Origin: Spizellomyces punctatus DAOM BR117
Lineage: Eukaryota > Chytridiomycota > Chytridiomycetes > Spizellomycetales > Spizellomycetaceae
NCBI RefSeq assembly: GCF_000182565.1
Contig: NW_015971542.1
Span: 134,976 to 198,975 of the forward strand
Direction of reading: 5' to 3'
DNA: 64,000 bases
The translations under genes were made by a program, and so were the position numbers. Shown one piece after another: positions 60,729 through 64,000 of the stretch. The notes under the pieces were generated by a model that saw only the letters and a list, made by a program, of their open reading frames with translations, ran no database searches and was not told the DNA's origin. The stretch's first letter is position 1. The number at the start of each line of letters is the position of its first letter.

Positions 60729-62108
60729 CCCTTTAAAGTTGTCCTGTCCATGAATGAAAATGTTGACAAATACCAAAAACATTTTGCCCTTTGGCCATGG
60801 ACAATTTGTGTAGCTGATTTTCTTGGCAAGATCAGCGTCGTACCATGCAACGGCGCCGAGCTGCAAAATATCGACGTAATGTTGCTCTCCTACGGTTGCC
60901 CTATCGCTGTCTGCGCAAAATCAGCCGTTCCACACAGATGGTGCAATTCTAAATTCACGAAATCTTTTTGCCTTTACAACCGGATTTTTGATCAACCGCG
61001 CGGCGTTGTGTGCGCGCAGGTGTCAAAGTAACACCCTGTGAAAAGGGGAGGGTGCCAGCAAACTTCAACAGATACAGCAGCTCACCCGACTATTTTGTCA
61101 CCTTCTTGGCGCAGACAGTCTGCGCATAGGGGAAGCGCAGTCTCTGCGCTCGCCATATCGTCATGTAGTGTGCCATTGAGGAGACCACAGGTGTGATCAC
61201 GGAGGAGCAGCATGGGACGATAACGGCTGCTGCATGTGCCAGTGATCTTGTTCTCTCATGACGGATCGTGCTCGGTTGAACCCCAAAAGGTCACAGCCGC
61301 ACAGATCATGCAAAAAACCATAAACTTTTTGACATGTCTGATTTACACACTGTTGCTATCAGTCCATCCATGAAAGTGTATTTGTCATCAGAAAAACTAT
61401 CATGTGTGTTGCAAACATACGCAATACTGCGAATGCTCTTTGCAAAAGCTGTTTGTTTAGTGACAAGATGATAATCTTTTAAACAATTGTGTATTACAAA
61501 TTCTTTATAAAAATCAAAATCTTTTTTGGTAGCAATAATTTCTGTAAGATGGCCGTCCACACAGGTGATTTAACTCTCTTGTTTTAGGGCGTATTTTGCG
61601 AGACAAGTCTCCTACTAGTAAAAAAATCTTTCAAACGGTCGATGGGCCACCCAACAAAGCCATTGACCGCATTCTTCTTACGACAAGTTTAAGATTTTGG
61701 AAAAGTGATAAGACAAAATCATCACAAGAAGGAGATTTTGACATCCGTCGCACTGCCAACTTTTCATCCCACGCATTTGACAAGTTTTTGTTATCTGCGC
61801 GTTCTCTCCTTGATCCGATCGGGGGATTGATGGCAACCACTGTGTATCTTACTGTAGTGATCATGCAAACGAGTTAAACTGCACAGCAAAAGCACACAAG
61901 TGCCGTCCCCCCCGTCGTCCCAGATCATGGAATAGGTCAAGGAGGGCAAAAGAGAGAGAAAGGGAAATGCCCGGCCAAAATAATAATCCCCCAGGTCTAT
62001 AAAAGCTGGCAACTGTTCCGCCCTTCCACTTTTGTTCCTCCAAGTTCCCCACAAGCACTAACTACCCAAAGCTACTACACTCTTTTTGTACCTCATTATA
62101 CCCTCAAA
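60729..62108. other. intergenic region containing an AT-rich island
   Basis: 1.38 kb without a supported gene. Roughly 61300-61570 is much more AT-rich than the flanks. On its minus strand an 84-codon frame (61306-61560) reads with runs such as KKDFDFYKEFVIHNCLKDY; it has no ATG start and no recognisable domain. A plus-strand frame (61596-61877) is also open. These may be remnants of a foreign or decayed gene. Confidence 0.4.
61998..62004 (+). promoter_or_regulatory. TATA box of the subtilisin gene
   Basis: TATAAAA within GGTCTATAAAAGCTGGC, 105 bp before the subtilisin ATG, with a CT-rich leader following. Consistent with a strongly inducible secreted enzyme gene. Confidence 0.6.
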
Positions 62109-63426
62109 ATGGTTCGCTTGACTTCCTTCCTCTGCCTCGTGTTGGCATCTGTTGCCTCGGCTTCCCCAGTGTTGCAAAAGCGTGCTGGTGGTAAGTTTTT
62201 TTTGGTTCAATTGCTTTAAGTCTACTTGGTCGCTCATTCCCTTTTAATATATTCCAGATGTCATCCCCGGCCAGTACATTATTACCTTCAAGGAATCCAA
62301 CAACTTTGCCCCCCGGAACGTTGACGCTCTCATCAACGACATCCTCGGCTCAGTCAAGACTGACCTCCGTCGCGCAGAGTCGGCCGAACTCCTCCACAAG
62401 TACGACTTTGGTAGTGGCCAGCTCCAAGGTTTCGCTGCAAAGTTGGAAGCCGATGCTCTCACAAAGGTCCAGGCTCACCCCGAAGTTCAGGCCATTGAGC
62501 CCGACACCGTCGTCACGCTCGAGGCCACCCAGAGTGGCTTGGACAGGGGCTTGTGGGGTATTGATTCCCTCGACGGCCGCGTTGACGGCTCATACACCTA
62601 CCCCGACAGCGCTGGCGCTGGTGTAGACGCCTACGTCATCGACACTGGTGTGACCGTCAACCACCCTGACCTTCGCGGCCGCGCAACCTGGGGTGCTTCC
62701 TTCACCGGTGAATCCGGACAGACCGACGGAAACGGCCACGGTACCCACGTGGCTGGTACCATCGGTGGTAGCACCTACGGTGTTGCCAAAAAGGTCAACA
62801 TCATTGGTGTCCGTGTCCTTGGTGCCGACGGAAGTGGCTCTAACTCCGGGGTTGTTGCGGGTATGAACTGGGTCGCTGACAGGGCGAGATCGACTGGACG
62901 CAAGTCTGTTGCCAACATGTCCCTTGGTGGTAGCAAATCTTCGGCCACCGACAACGCTGCCCGTGCTTTGATCAACGCCAACGTTGCATTGGCCGTTGCT
63001 GCCGGTAACTCTGCAAAGGACTCGTGCACTGGATCTCCCTCCAACGTCAAGGAAGCTTTCACCGTCGCCGCCTCGGATGTGAACAACAGGTTTGCCTCCT
63101 TCTCCGAGTTTGGTCCCTGTGTTGGTAAGTGATCAAATGCGTGACAATGCACTACATGGCTTTTTAGGTGCTGACTGTTTTGCTCTCCATCAGACATTAT
63201 CGCCCCCGGTGTTCAAATCAAGTCTGCATGGAACAACGGTGGCACCAACACCATCTCTGGTACCAGCATGGCCACTCCCCACGTTACCGGTGCTCTTGCC
63301 GTTGCCTACAGCCAGCGCTCCTTCTCCTCCCCCGCGGAAGCTTTCCAATTCATCCTCAGCAAGGCCAAGACCAACGCCATCTCTGGTGTTCCCTCTGGTA
63401 CTCCCAACAAGTTCCTCCAGATCTAG
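62109..63426 (+). CDS. secreted subtilisin-like serine protease (S8A, proteinase K type)
   Basis: Exons 62109-62190, 62258-63124 and 63194-63426; 393 residues. A signal peptide (MVRLTSFLCLVLASVASASP) and an I9-type propeptide (PGQYIITFKESNN.., ending near VTLEA) precede the mature enzyme. Catalytic triad seen: Asp in DAYVIDTGVTVNHPDLRGR (about 155), His in NGHGTHVAGTIGG (about 189), Ser in NTISGTSMATPHVTG (about 340), and oxyanion Asn in AVAAGNSA. Proteinase K-type endoproteases of fungi are extracellular and act on environmental or host protein; the use here is unknown. A TATA box lies upstream and AATAAA near 63549. Codon use is strongly biased to C-ending codons, unlike most neighbours, which suggests high expression. 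Confidence 0.95.
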
Positions 63427-64000
63427 ATTTCTAGAGTAGCGGTAGTTGCTTTGGGGTAGACATTTTACCTTTCCTTGACTAGCAGGCTCCAGTTAAGGAT
63501 TAGACATTAGTATGATTCTATGCGTCTGTGGATATTGAGCAGACATCAATAAAATGTCTCGTGATAAACATTGGTTTGAATTGGAAGATCACTATTATGG
63601 GACAGTGCTCCTACCAGGTCATTAACCTGTTGCCTCTAAAGGTTATAGGTGCGCATACGGAAAGACCCAAGTAGGTAAGCAAGGATGTGTCCGATTTGGT
63701 CAATTCTGATGACCAGTTTGTTCTTCAACTTTTCTCAGGGGTCCCAAAGCCTCCTGCTCATCCATACTACCGTCCTCGAACCCCTTTTACTGTCTCAGTT
63801 ATCCTTTTTCATCACAAAGCGCTTTGCGATCTGTCGTTACACTCTGACGGTCGGAAAATGTATGGCGACGGCGACGTCCGTGCTTGGACAGACTCGTGAT
63901 CGTCCACGTCCCGATCGCTTATGTAAGCAAACGTTGTCAATCACTACAGGATTACCATAAAACTGCCTGACTGAAAACCTGCGAATATATTTATTGCGTC
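63427..64000. other. 3' flank of the subtilisin gene
   Basis: 574 bp with AATAAA near 63549. Open frames at 63685-63960 lack an ATG and a family signal; a further exon or gene may lie beyond the window edge. Confidence 0.4.

Overview
The window is nuclear DNA of a fungus. Most genes are split by short introns of about 50-75 nt with GT..AG borders, spacing is tight, and most products match opisthokont or fungal families. A nephrocystin-1 homologue, a protein of the ciliary transition zone, points to a flagellated (zoosporic) early-diverging fungus such as a chytrid. LINS1-, TMEM128- and bestrophin-type genes fit that placement. The species cannot be read from the sequence.

Layout, left to right. 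1-1720: C-rich tandem repeat, two decayed copies of one coding fragment, and the promoter of a full-length ABCB exporter (1721-6297). 6870-13715: a Lines-family gene, a convergent R3H/G-patch gene (SQS1 type), a small TATA-driven ORF and a proline/serine-rich protein. 13887-18263: a pheophorbide a oxygenase-like Rieske oxygenase followed closely by NPHP1. 18440-24278: a RasGEF with two Ras-binding-like repeats, a lone ORF, TVP23 and a small unknown gene. 24289-30169: a Myb plus U-box-like protein, TMEM128 and RAD52. 30974-43760: tRNA exportin, isovaleryl-CoA dehydrogenase and XRN1. 43953-53050: MGS1/WRNIP1, a C2H2 protein, a SulP transporter, a newly noticed three-exon small gene and ZNHIT1. 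52990-60728: TOPBP1/DPB11 (its 3' coding end overlaps ZNHIT1 antisense) and a bestrophin. 62109-63426: a secreted subtilisin, preceded by an AT-rich stretch.

There is no operon logic. Several genes share themes: RAD52, MGS1 and TOPBP1 act in replication stress and recombination; SQS1, XPOT and XRN1 act in RNA processing, tRNA export and decay; ABCB, SulP and bestrophin are transporters. Exon borders were built by hand from reading frame, splice signals and family similarity. Where total coding length was checked it divides by three (ABCB, Lines, Rieske, NPHP1, ZNHIT1, subtilisin and the small genes). No tRNA, rRNA, CRISPR array or intact mobile element was found.
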